Assembly (NCBI GenBank): GCA_007134725.1
Contig: SLKF01000304.1
Span: 1-9,359 of the forward strand
Direction of reading: 5' to 3'
Source of the DNA: Clostridiales bacterium
Lineage (GTDB): Bacteria; Bacillota; Clostridia; Peptostreptococcales; T1SED10-28
Length of the DNA: 9,359 nt
Part shown: positions 1 through 6,399 of the stretch, piece by piece
Layout of the letters: every line of letters starts with the position of its first letter
Numbering within the stretch: position 1 is the first letter of the stretch
Notes under the pieces: model-generated
Database searches by the model: none
Told to the model about the DNA's origin: nothing
What the model saw: the letters and a program-made list of their open reading frames with translations, nothing else
Program-made: the position numbers and the translations under genes

Positions 1-948
1 CCGGTAATACAAATCCTCCCGAAACTGCTGTTTTGCCACCAGTTCCTTTAAGTTTTTATTAGAGGAGGCAATGATTCGAAAATCCAATTTCTTACTTCGA
101 ACACCGCCCACCCGTTCAATTTCTTTTTCCTGAATGGCCCGAAGCAGCTTGACCTGCATGCTCATGGGCATATCTCCGATTTCATCCAGGAGAATGGTAC
201 TGTTGTTGGCCATTTCCAACTTGCCCAGTTTGCCTCCTTTTTTTGAACCGGTAAAGGCACCGTGTTCATAGCCGAAGAGTTCGGATTCCAATAACTCTCC
301 CGGAATGGCGGCGCAGTTGACTTTGATTAAGGGAAAATCTCCCCGGGGGCTGAGATGATGAATGGACTGGGCCACAAGTTCTTTCCCGGTACCGGATTCC
401 CCTTCCAACAATACGTTGGATTTTGTGGTGGCAACCTTTCGAATCATCGTTTTAACGTATTCAATTTCCGGACTGTCTCCAATGATATCTTCAATGGTGT
501 AGCCGGAAGTCATTTTTATAAATTCTTCCTGATAAAACTGAATTTCTTTTTCCATATCTCTTACCCGTTTTACATAGGATTCCATTTCCACCAAGTCTTT
601 AAAGACTACGGTACCTACAGCACCGATCAATTTGCCGTCTTTAAAAATCGGAATTCGGTTGGCCACCATGGTGTTTCCTTTAATCTTTTGGAAGTCTCCG
701 ATTTCTTCTTTTTGGGTTTTCACCACAATGTGCATCCGAGTGTTTTCGATGACCTCGGTTACATGTTTTCCAATAGCCTCCTCCTGCTCCACGCCTAAAA
801 AGTCGCAGTAGGCTTTGTTCAGAAGAATTACCCGGCCTTCGGTATCCACGACCACTACCCAGTTAAAGATATGATTGAAAATGTTGCGATATAAATCCAG
901 CATTTCGTTGATGTTCTTATCAGGATTTTGGAAAGAACCTGTAGTCAT
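1..948 (-). CDS. PAS-domain sigma-54-dependent transcriptional activator (partial, C-terminus beyond window)
   Basis: This is a bacterial enhancer-binding protein that would bind DNA upstream of -24/-12 promoters and use ATP to open complexes of sigma-54 RNA polymerase. The first 316 residues are visible. A PAS-like sensor lies at about 17-125 (NWVVVVDTEGRV at its start), then a linker helix, then the AAA+ domain from about 152. The AAA+ domain shows Walker A GESGTGKE (183-190), the sigma-54 contact loop GAFTGS (230-235), Walker B LLDE (253-256) and a FREDLYYR end motif. The last residue of the loop is S instead of the commoner A. There is no receiver domain, so a small ligand or redox signal through PAS is more likely than phosphorylation. 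The ATG at 946-948 follows GAGGTG at good spacing. The helix-turn-helix is missing only because the window ends. The neighbouring thiolase gene with its sigma-54 promoter is the obvious target (inference). Confidence 0.93.
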   Translation of the reverse strand, partial: MTTGSFQNPDKNINEMLDLYRNIFNHIFNWVVVVDTEGRVILLNKAYCDFLGVEQEEAIGKHVTEVIENTRMHIVVKTQKEEIGDFQKIKGNTMVANRIPIFKDGKLIGAVGTVVFKDLVEMESYVKRVRDMEKEIQFYQEEFIKMTSGYTIEDIIGDSPEIEYVKTMIRKVATTKSNVLLEGESGTGKELVAQSIHHLSPRGDFPLIKVNCAAIPGELLESELFGYEHGAFTGSKKGGKLGKLEMANNSTILLDEIGDMPMSMQVKLLRAIQEKEIERVGGVRSKKLDFRIIASSNKNLKELVAKQQFREDLYYR

Positions 949-1007
949 GATATTCACCTCGTTATCCTTGGTATTTGGAAATCATCGGGACCGTAAGAAT
1001 TAATTTC

Positions 1008-1044
1008 TAAAAAAGCGGATAGGGAGAGCCCCTATCCACTTCAT
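1008..1044 (-). terminator. Rho-independent terminator after the thiolase gene
   Basis: Read on the minus strand, GGATAGGG (1037-1030) pairs perfectly with CCCTATCC (1024-1017) around a 5-nt loop. The stem is extended by AAGT/GCTT with one G-U pair to about 12 bp, and runs into six T residues. It sits 46 bases after the thiolase stop and before the activator start, so the two genes are probably separate transcription units. No convincing promoter for the activator is seen in 949-1010. Confidence 0.85.
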
Positions 1045-1089
1045 TATATCAAAGATATTGAATTTTACAAAAATAATTGTGCATTTTTT

Positions 1090-2268
1090 TTACATTTTTA
1101 CGATTAAGCTGGTTCCCATTCCTCCGCCGATGCAAAGGGTGGCCAGTCCGTAAGTGCTCTTTTGCTTTTTCATTTCATGAAGCAGGGTAACCAAAATTCT
1201 GGCACCGCTGGCTCCAACCGGGTGACCTAAGGCAATGGCTCCACCGTTGACATTAACTTTTTCGCCTACCCACTGAAGTTCTTTCCCTACGGCTAAAGCT
1301 TGTGCCGCAAAGGCTTCATTGGCTTCGATCAGGTCCATATCTTCCAGTTGAAGTTTCGCTTTTTCAAGAGCGCTCTTGGTAGCATTTACAGGACCGATTC
1401 CCATGATGGCAGGATCCACACCTACGTTGCCATAGGATACGATGGTTGCCAGTGGAGTAAGACCCAGTTCGTCGGCCTTTTCTTTAGACATAACTACAAC
1501 CGCGGCAGCTCCGTCATTGATTCCGGAAGCATTTCCGGCGGTAACACTGCCGTCTTTTTTAAATGCGGGACGAAGTTTGGCAAGCTTGTCCGGAGTAATT
1601 CCGGGCTTAACAAATTCATCGGTATCAAAGATGATGTCATCTTTCTTTCGTTGTGGAATGTTTACGGGAACAATTTCGTCCTTGAACTTTCCTTCAGCCT
1701 GAGCTTTTTCCGCTTTGTTTTGAGATGCCGCAGCAAAGGCGTCTTGTTCTTCCCGGGTGATACCGTATTTTGCAACTAAGTTTTCTGCAGTAACGCCCAT
1801 GTGGTATTGGTTGAAAGAATCGGTCAGTGCGTCGTTGACCATGGTGTCCACCATTTTAACATCGCCCATTTTTGCACCCCATCGGGTTTGGCTGGAAACG
1901 TAAGGGGCCTGAGACATGTTCTCGGTTCCTCCAGCTACGACGATGTCGTTGTCGCCGGTTAAAATGGTTTGTGCGGCCAGGGAAATGGTTCGAAGACCGG
2001 ATCCGCAAAGCATATTAATGGTTGTGGCTGGTTTTTCTACGGGAATTCCCGCATTTATGGAAGCTTGTCGGGCAACTCCTTGACCCAGGCCGGCTTGTAA
2101 GATACAACCCATGTAGACTTCGTCTACTAGCTCGGGAGCCACATTGGCTCTTTGCAGGGCTTCTTTAATTACGATACTTCCGAGGTCCGGAGCGCTGATT
2201 CCTTTTAGTGCACCACCAAAACTTCCAATCGCGGTTCTTACGGCGCTTACAATTACAACTTCTTTCAT
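1090..2268 (-). CDS. thlA: Acetyl-CoA C-acetyltransferase (thiolase)
   Basis: This biosynthetic-type thiolase reversibly condenses two acetyl-CoA to acetoacetyl-CoA in the cytosol, the entry to butyrate-type fermentation or, in reverse, the last step of acetoacetate use. At 392 residues it is full family length. All catalytic elements are visible: the acyl-accepting Cys88 in NMLCGSG, NEAF at 317-320, His349 in [10 protein letters not shown], and the proton-relay Cys379 in CIGGGMG. The opening [19 protein letters not shown] closely resembles clostridial ThlA. The ATG is preceded by a strong AAAGGAGG site. Upstream is a sigma-54 promoter and downstream a terminator, so it is probably monocistronic and controlled by the adjacent PAS-AAA+ activator. 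It is not beside the usual crotonase/hydroxybutyryl-CoA dehydrogenase genes, so its pathway direction cannot be read from context. Confidence 0.97.
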   Translation of the reverse strand: MKEVVIVSAVRTAIGSFGGALKGISAPDLGSIVIKEALQRANVAPELVDEVYMGCILQAGLGQGVARQASINAGIPVEKPATTINMLCGSGLRTISLAAQTILTGDNDIVVAGGTENMSQAPYVSSQTRWGAKMGDVKMVDTMVNDALTDSFNQYHMGVTAENLVAKYGITREEQDAFAAASQNKAEKAQAEGKFKDEIVPVNIPQRKKDDIIFDTDEFVKPGITPDKLAKLRPAFKKDGSVTAGNASGINDGAAAVVVMSKEKADELGLTPLATIVSYGNVGVDPAIMGIGPVNATKSALEKAKLQLEDMDLIEANEAFAAQALAVGKELQWVGEKVNVNGGAIALGHPVGASGARILVTLLHEMKKQKSTYGLATLCIGGGMGTSLIVKM

Positions 2269-2322
2269 AAATAAATTCCTCCTTTGAACTATAGTAATAA
2301 TTTTCTTCCTACTGAGTATTGT

Positions 2323-2338
2323 TGCAATAACTATGCCA
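2323..2338 (-). promoter_or_regulatory. Sigma-54 (-24/-12) promoter of the thiolase gene
   Basis: The minus strand reads TGGCATAGTTATTGCA. This has the invariant GG and GC dinucleotides separated by 10 bases and fits the family consensus TGGCAC-N5-TTGCA with only the C-to-T change in the first element. The predicted start site is near 2312, giving a leader of about 44 nt with AAAGGAGG before the ATG. The promoter type matches the adjacent sigma-54 activator gene. Confidence 0.85.
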
Positions 2339-2355
2339 AAAACAGCAAGACGAAT

Positions 2356-2385
2356 ATTTTCGGCGAAACTATTTTTGGTGAAAAT
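2356..2385. repeat. Two adjacent 15-bp near-palindromic repeats, candidate activator-binding site
   Basis: Plus-strand units ATTTTCGGCGAAACT (2356-2370) and ATTTTTGGTGAAAAT (2371-2385) lie end to end with no gap and agree at 12 of 15 positions. Each unit is a near-palindrome of the form ATTTT-N5-AAAAT. They begin 18 bp upstream of the -24 element, about 45-75 bp before the predicted start site. This is nearer than the usual 80-150 bp for enhancer sites, but the arrangement is what a dimeric activator would bind. No other copy is seen in the spacer. Confidence 0.5.
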
Positions 2386-2480
2386 AAAGATACTTTCTAT
2401 TGATACCCATTATAATGCAAAAAAAAGCAAATAATTATGCTTATTCATAAGAGATTAATCAAAAACAAAGAAAATATATC

Positions 2481-2510
2481 TTTTCATAGGCATTACAATA
2501 ATGTTATAAT
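2481..2510 (+). promoter_or_regulatory. Candidate sigma-A promoter of the transglutaminase-like gene
   Basis: A perfect TATAAT at 2505-2510 has a weak upstream hexamer TTTTCA (2481-2486) at 18-bp spacing. The predicted start is near 2517, with the ATG at 2561 after AGGAG. The -35 match is poor, so only the -10 element is well supported. Confidence 0.45.
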
Positions 2511-2560
2511 TTACATACAATTCTGATAAGTGTTAAGTCATCCCTAGAGGAGAATGAACA

Positions 2561-3295
2561 ATGAAGAAAAAAATCGCTGTTGCCATTATTTTTATCAGTC
2601 TTTGGACCTTATTCGTACTATATCCGAATCCTTATCGTTTAGGGGTAAGCGGAGCAAGAATTATAAACCCTGCGGTAAACCCAAAAGCCGTAGCCCACTT
2701 GTTGGATGAACTCCCGGAATCTCCGAGAGAGATTGAAATCTATGTCCTTCGAGAAATTGTTCCCTATCAATACGATTGGCAAAGTTACGGGGTGCCTTTT
2801 TACTTCCCCAGAGTCGAAGAGGTGTTGGCCCGGGGCCGAGGAGACTGCAAGAGTCGTTTTGTGGTTCTGGCTTCCATCTTTGAAGCCTTGGATATTCCCT
2901 ATGAGAAGAGTTTTTCCCTGAGTCATTTTTGGATCACCTATGAAGGCAAGGTGGAGACCCGATTGGAGTCCGTGGAGAATGCCTTTTTAGTTCAGGGAGA
3001 CCAAGGAATGAGCCTGCAGATTCCAAGGGAGCGTTTGGAGGATAGTTTCAACACCATTAAGGCGGGGTTTTGGGATGCCATGCCCAGTCACCGACAAGGA
3101 CTCCTGTTTATGGGGCCACCCTTATCTCTGATTGTTGCAGGATTATCCACGATGAAGGAAAAGGCGAGATACGGCATTCGCCGAAAAAGAAAGGCATTCC
3201 AACGAGAGGCCCTTACCTTTAGTGATCAGTTGAAAGCTACCTTAAAAGAGTCCTCCAAAGTCCCGGAAGAAAAGATTCAACCCAATGAAGTTTAA
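2561..3295 (+). CDS. Membrane-anchored transglutaminase-like (papain-fold) protein
   Basis: The 244-residue protein has an N-terminal membrane segment (about 5-21, after MKKK), an extracytoplasmic domain, a second hydrophobic segment (about 180-196), and a basic C-terminal tail rich in R and K. This predicts both ends inside and the domain outside. The domain resembles the transglutaminase-like cysteine fold: Cys96 in GRGDCKSRF begins a helix, and His122 follows in SLSHFWITYEG. The third triad residue, normally Asp/Asn after the His strand, is not certain; D/N/E candidates lie at 135-147. Such domains act as cysteine proteases, peptidoglycan- or isopeptide-acting enzymes, or as inactive binding domains, so the substrate cannot be named. 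AGGAG lies 8 bp before the ATG. It is divergent from the thiolase and followed at once by a terminator, so it is a single-gene unit. Confidence 0.75.
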   Translation: MKKKIAVAIIFISLWTLFVLYPNPYRLGVSGARIINPAVNPKAVAHLLDELPESPREIEIYVLREIVPYQYDWQSYGVPFYFPRVEEVLARGRGDCKSRFVVLASIFEALDIPYEKSFSLSHFWITYEGKVETRLESVENAFLVQGDQGMSLQIPRERLEDSFNTIKAGFWDAMPSHRQGLLFMGPPLSLIVAGLSTMKEKARYGIRRKRKAFQREALTFSDQLKATLKESSKVPEEKIQPNEV

Positions 3296-3321
3296 GGGAA
3301 GTAAGTAAATGAAAAAAGCAT

Positions 3322-3381
3322 AAAAAATCCCTGGGAGCCCGGCGAAAGATCCATTTCGCAATCGGTTTCCAGGGATTTTTT
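3322..3381. terminator. Bidirectional intrinsic terminator between convergent genes
   Basis: AAAAAATCCCTGG (3322-3334) pairs perfectly with CCAGGGATTTTTT (3369-3381), 13 bp. Inside it is a second stem, GCGAAA (3342-3347) with TTTCGC (3354-3359). The stem ends in T runs on both strands, so it can end both the plus-strand transglutaminase-like transcript and the minus-strand operon that finishes at 3415. Confidence 0.9.
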
Positions 3382-3414
3382 TGAATGAAGCACTTCTTAA
3401 TGAATCTTTTCTTA

Positions 3415-3756
3415 TTAATGTCTTCGGTAAACTTGAATGGTAAGTTTTCCGTTATCCAACTCCACATTGGCGGAGTCGATCAGCATACTGACCAGGTTCA
3501 TCTGCTCGCTGGAATCCACGGTTCCCACCAGGTTCCAGTAATACTCTTCCAGTTCTTCCTGCCGGGGTTTGTTCAGCTGCTTTGAAAGCTCTTTTAACTC
3601 CTCCCGATCCACAATGGAAGGGTAACCGGACATGATAATGGAGGACTCGGTTTTTCCCTGAAGGATTTCGATGGAAATATCCTCCATCTGAAGATCAAAG
3701 TAATAGTGCATCAATTCATTTAACACTCGAATCAGTTTCTGTTGAACTTCCGTCAT
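3415..3756 (-). CDS. Small conserved-looking soluble protein of unknown function, coupled to the DUF1576-like gene
   Basis: The 113-residue protein is not recognised. It has no signal peptide or membrane segment. An N-terminal amphipathic helix (about 3-22), a charged middle (about 48-75, many E and K) and a C-terminal SMLIDSANVELDNGKLTIQVYRRH suggest a small alpha/beta domain ending in a beta strand. The ATG (3754-3756) is 1 nt beyond the stop codon of the membrane-protein gene, and its ribosome site AAAGGAAGTGAT lies inside the end of that gene, so translation is probably coupled. A tightly coupled small cytosolic partner of a membrane protein could be a regulator or accessory subunit (inference only). 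Confidence 0.8.
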   Translation of the reverse strand: MTEVQQKLIRVLNELMHYYFDLQMEDISIEILQGKTESSIIMSGYPSIVDREELKELSKQLNKPRQEELEEYYWNLVGTVDSSEQMNLVSMLIDSANVELDNGKLTIQVYRRH

Positions 3757-3757
3757 A

Positions 3758-5083
3758 CTAGATCACTTCCTTTTTCAGAGATGTAATAATCGGTACTAGA
3801 AAAGCCGCCACAAAACCTCCGGAGAATCCGTTGTTATAAAGGTTCATTCCACCGTGAACCACACCGACATTCATAACCACAGCCATGTGTAAAAAGCCTG
3901 CCAACACCCCGTACTGCCAGCCGAATCGTCCGGGTATGGGAGCTAAGGTGGTTCCGAATAAGGCCCCAAGTAGGGCTCCGGTAGAGTTCACATCCCAAAT
4001 GTTAAAGAGAGTGGCAAGGTAAATCCCCACAAAGATCGGCAAAATATTTTTCGTGTGTTTTCCAAAGGCACCGAAGCCTACGATGGTGAAAATTCCGCCG
4101 ATAATCGGACCGTTTAATTCACCGTTGACCATGATCACATATAAGGTAGAGATCAGACCAAGGATTCCCATATTGATCATACTTACTCCGAAGCCGTTTA
4201 GGGTGACAAAATCCGTAACCAATTGTCCCGCATGGCTGAGAAGGTTTTTATAGCCTTTGAAATTCCAGCGGTTGTAAAAAAGACCTACCGCGATAAAAGA
4301 AAGAAAAAGCAGTCCTAAGTAGACGGTAAAAGTCGGATTGTTTCCCGAGGAGATGAAAAGGGCTCCTTCATGATTGTAGCCGAAGGCTCGAAATACCGCC
4401 ATAAAAAACATCCCGGTTACTCCGCAGGTAAAACCGATGTTGTACAGGTTAAACCCTTGGTGAAATCGTATGAAATGAGCCGCCAGGGAAGGCAGTACAA
4501 AACCGGCCAGGGTTCCCATTAATACCGCTAAAAGGATCCCCTGAACCACGGGGAAATCATAACCGAAGGAAACCTGAGAGACCAAGGGTCCCAAGGCGGT
4601 TCCGAAAAAAGCGGGCAGAATAAATTTATTGAATTTCTCTTTTTGTACCCGACTGTATAAATAGACGCCAAGGAAAATTGGAAGAATATTATAGGGGTTT
4701 TTTCCAAAAAGAGCAAAGCCTCCGATGGTTAAGATCGCCGCAATTAAGGGGCCGTTCATATTGACCCGGTTCCCTTTGGCAATGCCGATGGACACAACCA
4801 TTAACAGCCCGCTGTTAAAGAGGGCGCTGCCGATGTTGGCAATTTCAAAGTAATCCGTCACCAGAATACTGGGGGCCACTATGATGGCCTGCATGCCTTG
4901 AAAAATTTCCACGGGGGAGTTAAATAAAAAACCGGAAAACATGATTACCAGGGCGTACCCCAGCATAATGTAATATTTGGTATGATCGGGAACCAAAACA
5001 AAGCTCTCGACATCCTCTTCCACATTTTCTTGTTGATTGGTAAGATTTTCTCGAATAGAATGGACTACACTTGATTTAGACAA
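3758..5083 (-). CDS. DUF1576-like polytopic membrane protein with two-fold internal repeat
   Basis: The 441-residue integral membrane protein has a 35-residue cytosolic N-terminus and many hydrophobic segments. It has a clear tandem repeat. Repeat 1 (about 74-222) and repeat 2 (about 288-422) share LVTD (74-77, 288-291), an NGP helix start (110-112, 324-326), the FGK..NILPIF.G.YL block (126-142, 340-356) and an H.G.NLYN.GF..G motif (208-221, 410-423). An even internal duplication with conserved polar motifs in helix breaks is typical of inverted-repeat channels or transporters, but no substrate is known for this family. The name DUF1576 is from memory of the family, not a search. The start is TTG at 5081-5083, chosen because AAAGGGTG lies 7 bp upstream and the next in-frame Met is inside the first membrane helix. 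It probably forms an operon with the 113-residue gene. Confidence 0.85.
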   Translation of the reverse strand: MSKSSVVHSIRENLTNQQENVEEDVESFVLVPDHTKYYIMLGYALVIMFSGFLFNSPVEIFQGMQAIIVAPSILVTDYFEIANIGSALFNSGLLMVVSIGIAKGNRVNMNGPLIAAILTIGGFALFGKNPYNILPIFLGVYLYSRVQKEKFNKFILPAFFGTALGPLVSQVSFGYDFPVVQGILLAVLMGTLAGFVLPSLAAHFIRFHQGFNLYNIGFTCGVTGMFFMAVFRAFGYNHEGALFISSGNNPTFTVYLGLLFLSFIAVGLFYNRWNFKGYKNLLSHAGQLVTDFVTLNGFGVSMINMGILGLISTLYVIMVNGELNGPIIGGIFTIVGFGAFGKHTKNILPIFVGIYLATLFNIWDVNSTGALLGALFGTTLAPIPGRFGWQYGVLAGFLHMAVVMNVGVVHGGMNLYNNGFSGGFVAAFLVPIITSLKKEVI

Positions 5084-5090
5084 CGTTTAT

Positions 5091-5098
5091 CACCCTTT
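5091..5098 (-). promoter_or_regulatory. Ribosome binding site fixing the TTG start of the membrane-protein gene
   Basis: On the minus strand AAAGGGTG stands 7 nt before TTG (5083-5081). It is the only purine-rich site near the N-terminus and supports a TTG start, which is likely to lower translation. Confidence 0.6.
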
Positions 5099-5164
5099 AT
5101 GAAATATTTGTCAAACGATTCTATGGGTTGGTTAAGAATGAATCTTTCTATAAATTCCACTACA

Positions 5165-5192
5165 ATTATATCATGAAATGAACCACTGTCTA
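5165..5192 (-). promoter_or_regulatory. Sigma-A promoter of the DUF1576-like gene pair
   Basis: The minus strand has TAGACA (5192-5187), 16 bp, then TATAAT (5170-5165): five of six and six of six matches to consensus. The predicted start is near 5158, giving a leader of about 75 nt. It lies between the aminotransferase stop and the membrane-protein start, so the pair can be expressed on its own even if some transcripts read through. Confidence 0.65.
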
Positions 5193-5212
5193 TAGAACTT
5201 CAGGAAAAAACC

Positions 5213-6061
5213 TTATTTTATCCGGAGGGCATCATCATGGATTTTCGTTTCGATCAGACGATCGTAAAGCTCCATAATCCTCTGGATAATCGGATTGTTC
5301 CCGGAGTCGTAAAGGTAATGATCAATCCTTCGAAGGGGCAGGACCTTAGGGGAGGTACCGCTCATAAAAGCCCCGGTCATATCCTGCACATCCTTCTCAT
5401 AAATGGGAGTCACTTCAAAGGGAATATCATGGGCCTCCATCAGTTGTAAAATTTTCTCCCGGGTAATTCCAAGCAGAACCTGTTTTGCCGGAGGGGTATA
5501 TACCATATCATTTTTGACAAAAAATACATTGGATCGACTGCCCTCGGAGATTTCACCGGATTTGTTTACCAGTAAAGCCTCATAGGCATCTTCTTCCACA
5601 AGTCTTTTGGCTACCCCTTCCCGTAGATCGGATTGATACACTTTGGCATTGGGATTTTCTCGAGTTCCATGATACAAAATGGTATCCACCCCGGTTACGT
5701 AATAGTCTTTCGGGGGATAATTGCTGGGAATAAAAAAGCCGTAGCAGTTTAAGGACCGCTGTCCGTGAAAATGGGTGACGATGATTTTCAGATTACAGTT
5801 TTTTAAAGAATTTCGTAAAATCAACGTGCGAATGCTGTCCTCTAAGCCTTTTAAAGAAGACAAATCAAAAGAATCCTTAAGATTTAAGATTTTTAAGGAT
5901 ACGTATAAGCGATTGAGATGTTCCGTTAAAAATAAAGGGGATCCATCGATCACCCGTAGAACTTCATATATGCTTTGATCTTCCGGAATCTCTTCGGAAA
6001 ACTCGGAAACTTTCATGAACTGATGATTTTTGAATAGAATCTCGCCTGCAAAGGTTGTCAT
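5213..6061 (-). CDS. Class IV PLP-dependent aminotransferase (branched-chain / D-amino acid / aminodeoxychorismate lyase family)
   Basis: This 282-residue fold-type IV PLP enzyme would act in the cytosol. Counting from the chosen start, the PLP lysine is Lys140 in NAKVYQSDLR, followed by the family Glu173 in GEISEGSRSNVF, the phosphate-binding GITR (198-201) and SGTSPKVLP (234-242). The N-terminal half contains HLNRLYVSL, the usual helix after the ...EVLRVIDG strand. The SEGSRSNVF motif is closer to branched-chain or D-amino-acid aminotransferases than to PabC lyases, but the substrate cannot be fixed from sequence alone. The ATG at 6061 was preferred to the ATG two codons upstream (6067), because AAAGGAGA directly abuts the upstream one and is 7 nt from the chosen one. 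No clear terminator follows, so read-through into the membrane-protein gene is possible. Confidence 0.9.
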   Translation of the reverse strand: MTTFAGEILFKNHQFMKVSEFSEEIPEDQSIYEVLRVIDGSPLFLTEHLNRLYVSLKILNLKDSFDLSSLKGLEDSIRTLILRNSLKNCNLKIIVTHFHGQRSLNCYGFFIPSNYPPKDYYVTGVDTILYHGTRENPNAKVYQSDLREGVAKRLVEEDAYEALLVNKSGEISEGSRSNVFFVKNDMVYTPPAKQVLLGITREKILQLMEAHDIPFEVTPIYEKDVQDMTGAFMSGTSPKVLPLRRIDHYLYDSGNNPIIQRIMELYDRLIETKIHDDALRIK

Positions 6062-6067
6062 GTCCAT

Positions 6068-6075
6068 TCTCCTTT
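6068..6075 (-). promoter_or_regulatory. Ribosome binding site that favours the second ATG of the aminotransferase
   Basis: The minus strand reads AAAGGAGA immediately followed by ATG-GAC-ATG. Spacing is zero to the first ATG (6067) and 7 nt to the second (6061), so the second is the likely start. Confidence 0.6.
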
Positions 6076-6106
6076 ATCGGTTACTGTAAGGCTATCCTAT
6101 CACAGA

Positions 6107-6134
6107 ATAATAAGATTAGGAATTCTTTTGATAA
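6107..6134 (-). promoter_or_regulatory. Candidate promoter of the aminotransferase gene
   Basis: On the minus strand TTATCA (6134-6129), 16 bp, TATTAT (6112-6107) match the sigma-A hexamers at four and five of six positions. It is modest, and back to back with the promoter of the structured RNA. Confidence 0.35.
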
Positions 6135-6157
6135 GTTTTTTTAGGGGGGAGTATTCA

Positions 6158-6186
6158 TTGATAAGATCAAAGAAGTGGTATATAAT
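6158..6186 (+). promoter_or_regulatory. Strong sigma-A promoter driving a non-coding RNA
   Basis: TTGATA (6158-6163), exactly 17 bp, TATAAT (6181-6186): five of six and six of six matches at optimal spacing, the best promoter in the window. The predicted start is the GGG at 6195, which is also the first base of the RNA's closing helix. No plus-strand ORF follows. Confidence 0.85.
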
Positions 6187-6194
6187 GATGTAAT

Positions 6195-6399
6195 GGGTAA
6201 AGGGTCTGTGGTTGAAAGTCCAAGCTAGTCGCAGGCAAAGGGATCCACGTAAGGTAGTGAAAAAATTTCACTAGTGAGCATGGTGCGGCTTAGAAGTAAG
6301 TCCTGCCGAGGAAATCGAGAGGTTTAGTAGTCAAGGCAAACCCTTGGCGAACTTCCCAGCAGGCGGGTGTGGGGTCAAAAACCAGGTCAGCCTTTACCC
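6195..6399 (+). ncRNA. Structured orphan non-coding RNA of about 205 nt, family not identified
   Basis: No ORF lies here, yet the sequence folds into one closed unit. GGGTAAAGG (6195-6203) pairs perfectly with CCTTTACCC (6391-6399). The helix continues inward as CTG (6206-6208)/CAG (6388-6390) and TGGTT (6209-6213)/AACCA (6380-6384), separated by small bulges. Inside are an 8-bp hairpin TAGTGAAA/TTTCACTA (6255-6262, 6266-6273) and a hairpin CAAGG/CCTTG (6332-6336, 6342-6346) extendable by two pairs. CCTGC (6302-6306) can pair with either of two GCAGG copies (6231-6235 or 6359-6363). G+C is higher than the surrounding spacer. GAAAGTCC at 6214-6221 recalls RNase P, but the other universal P-RNA segments are absent; tmRNA, SRP and 6S hallmarks are also absent. 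A size and setting like the raiA-motif RNA of Firmicutes is possible, but I cannot confirm it without a covariance-model search. Confidence 0.75.

Noticed and set aside
355..798. A 147-residue plus-strand reading frame rich in F and H
   Set aside because: It is antisense to the PAS-AAA+ activator, whose motifs are unmistakable, and its composition is typical of a shadow frame.
1300..1779. A 159-residue plus-strand reading frame across the thiolase
   Set aside because: The thiolase on the minus strand has every catalytic motif; this frame has no ribosome site or recognisable domain.
6195..6399. RNase P RNA, suggested by GAAAGTCC at 6214-6221
   Set aside because: The partner conserved segment (ACAGAA... 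near the 3' end) and the overall length of about 400 nt are missing.
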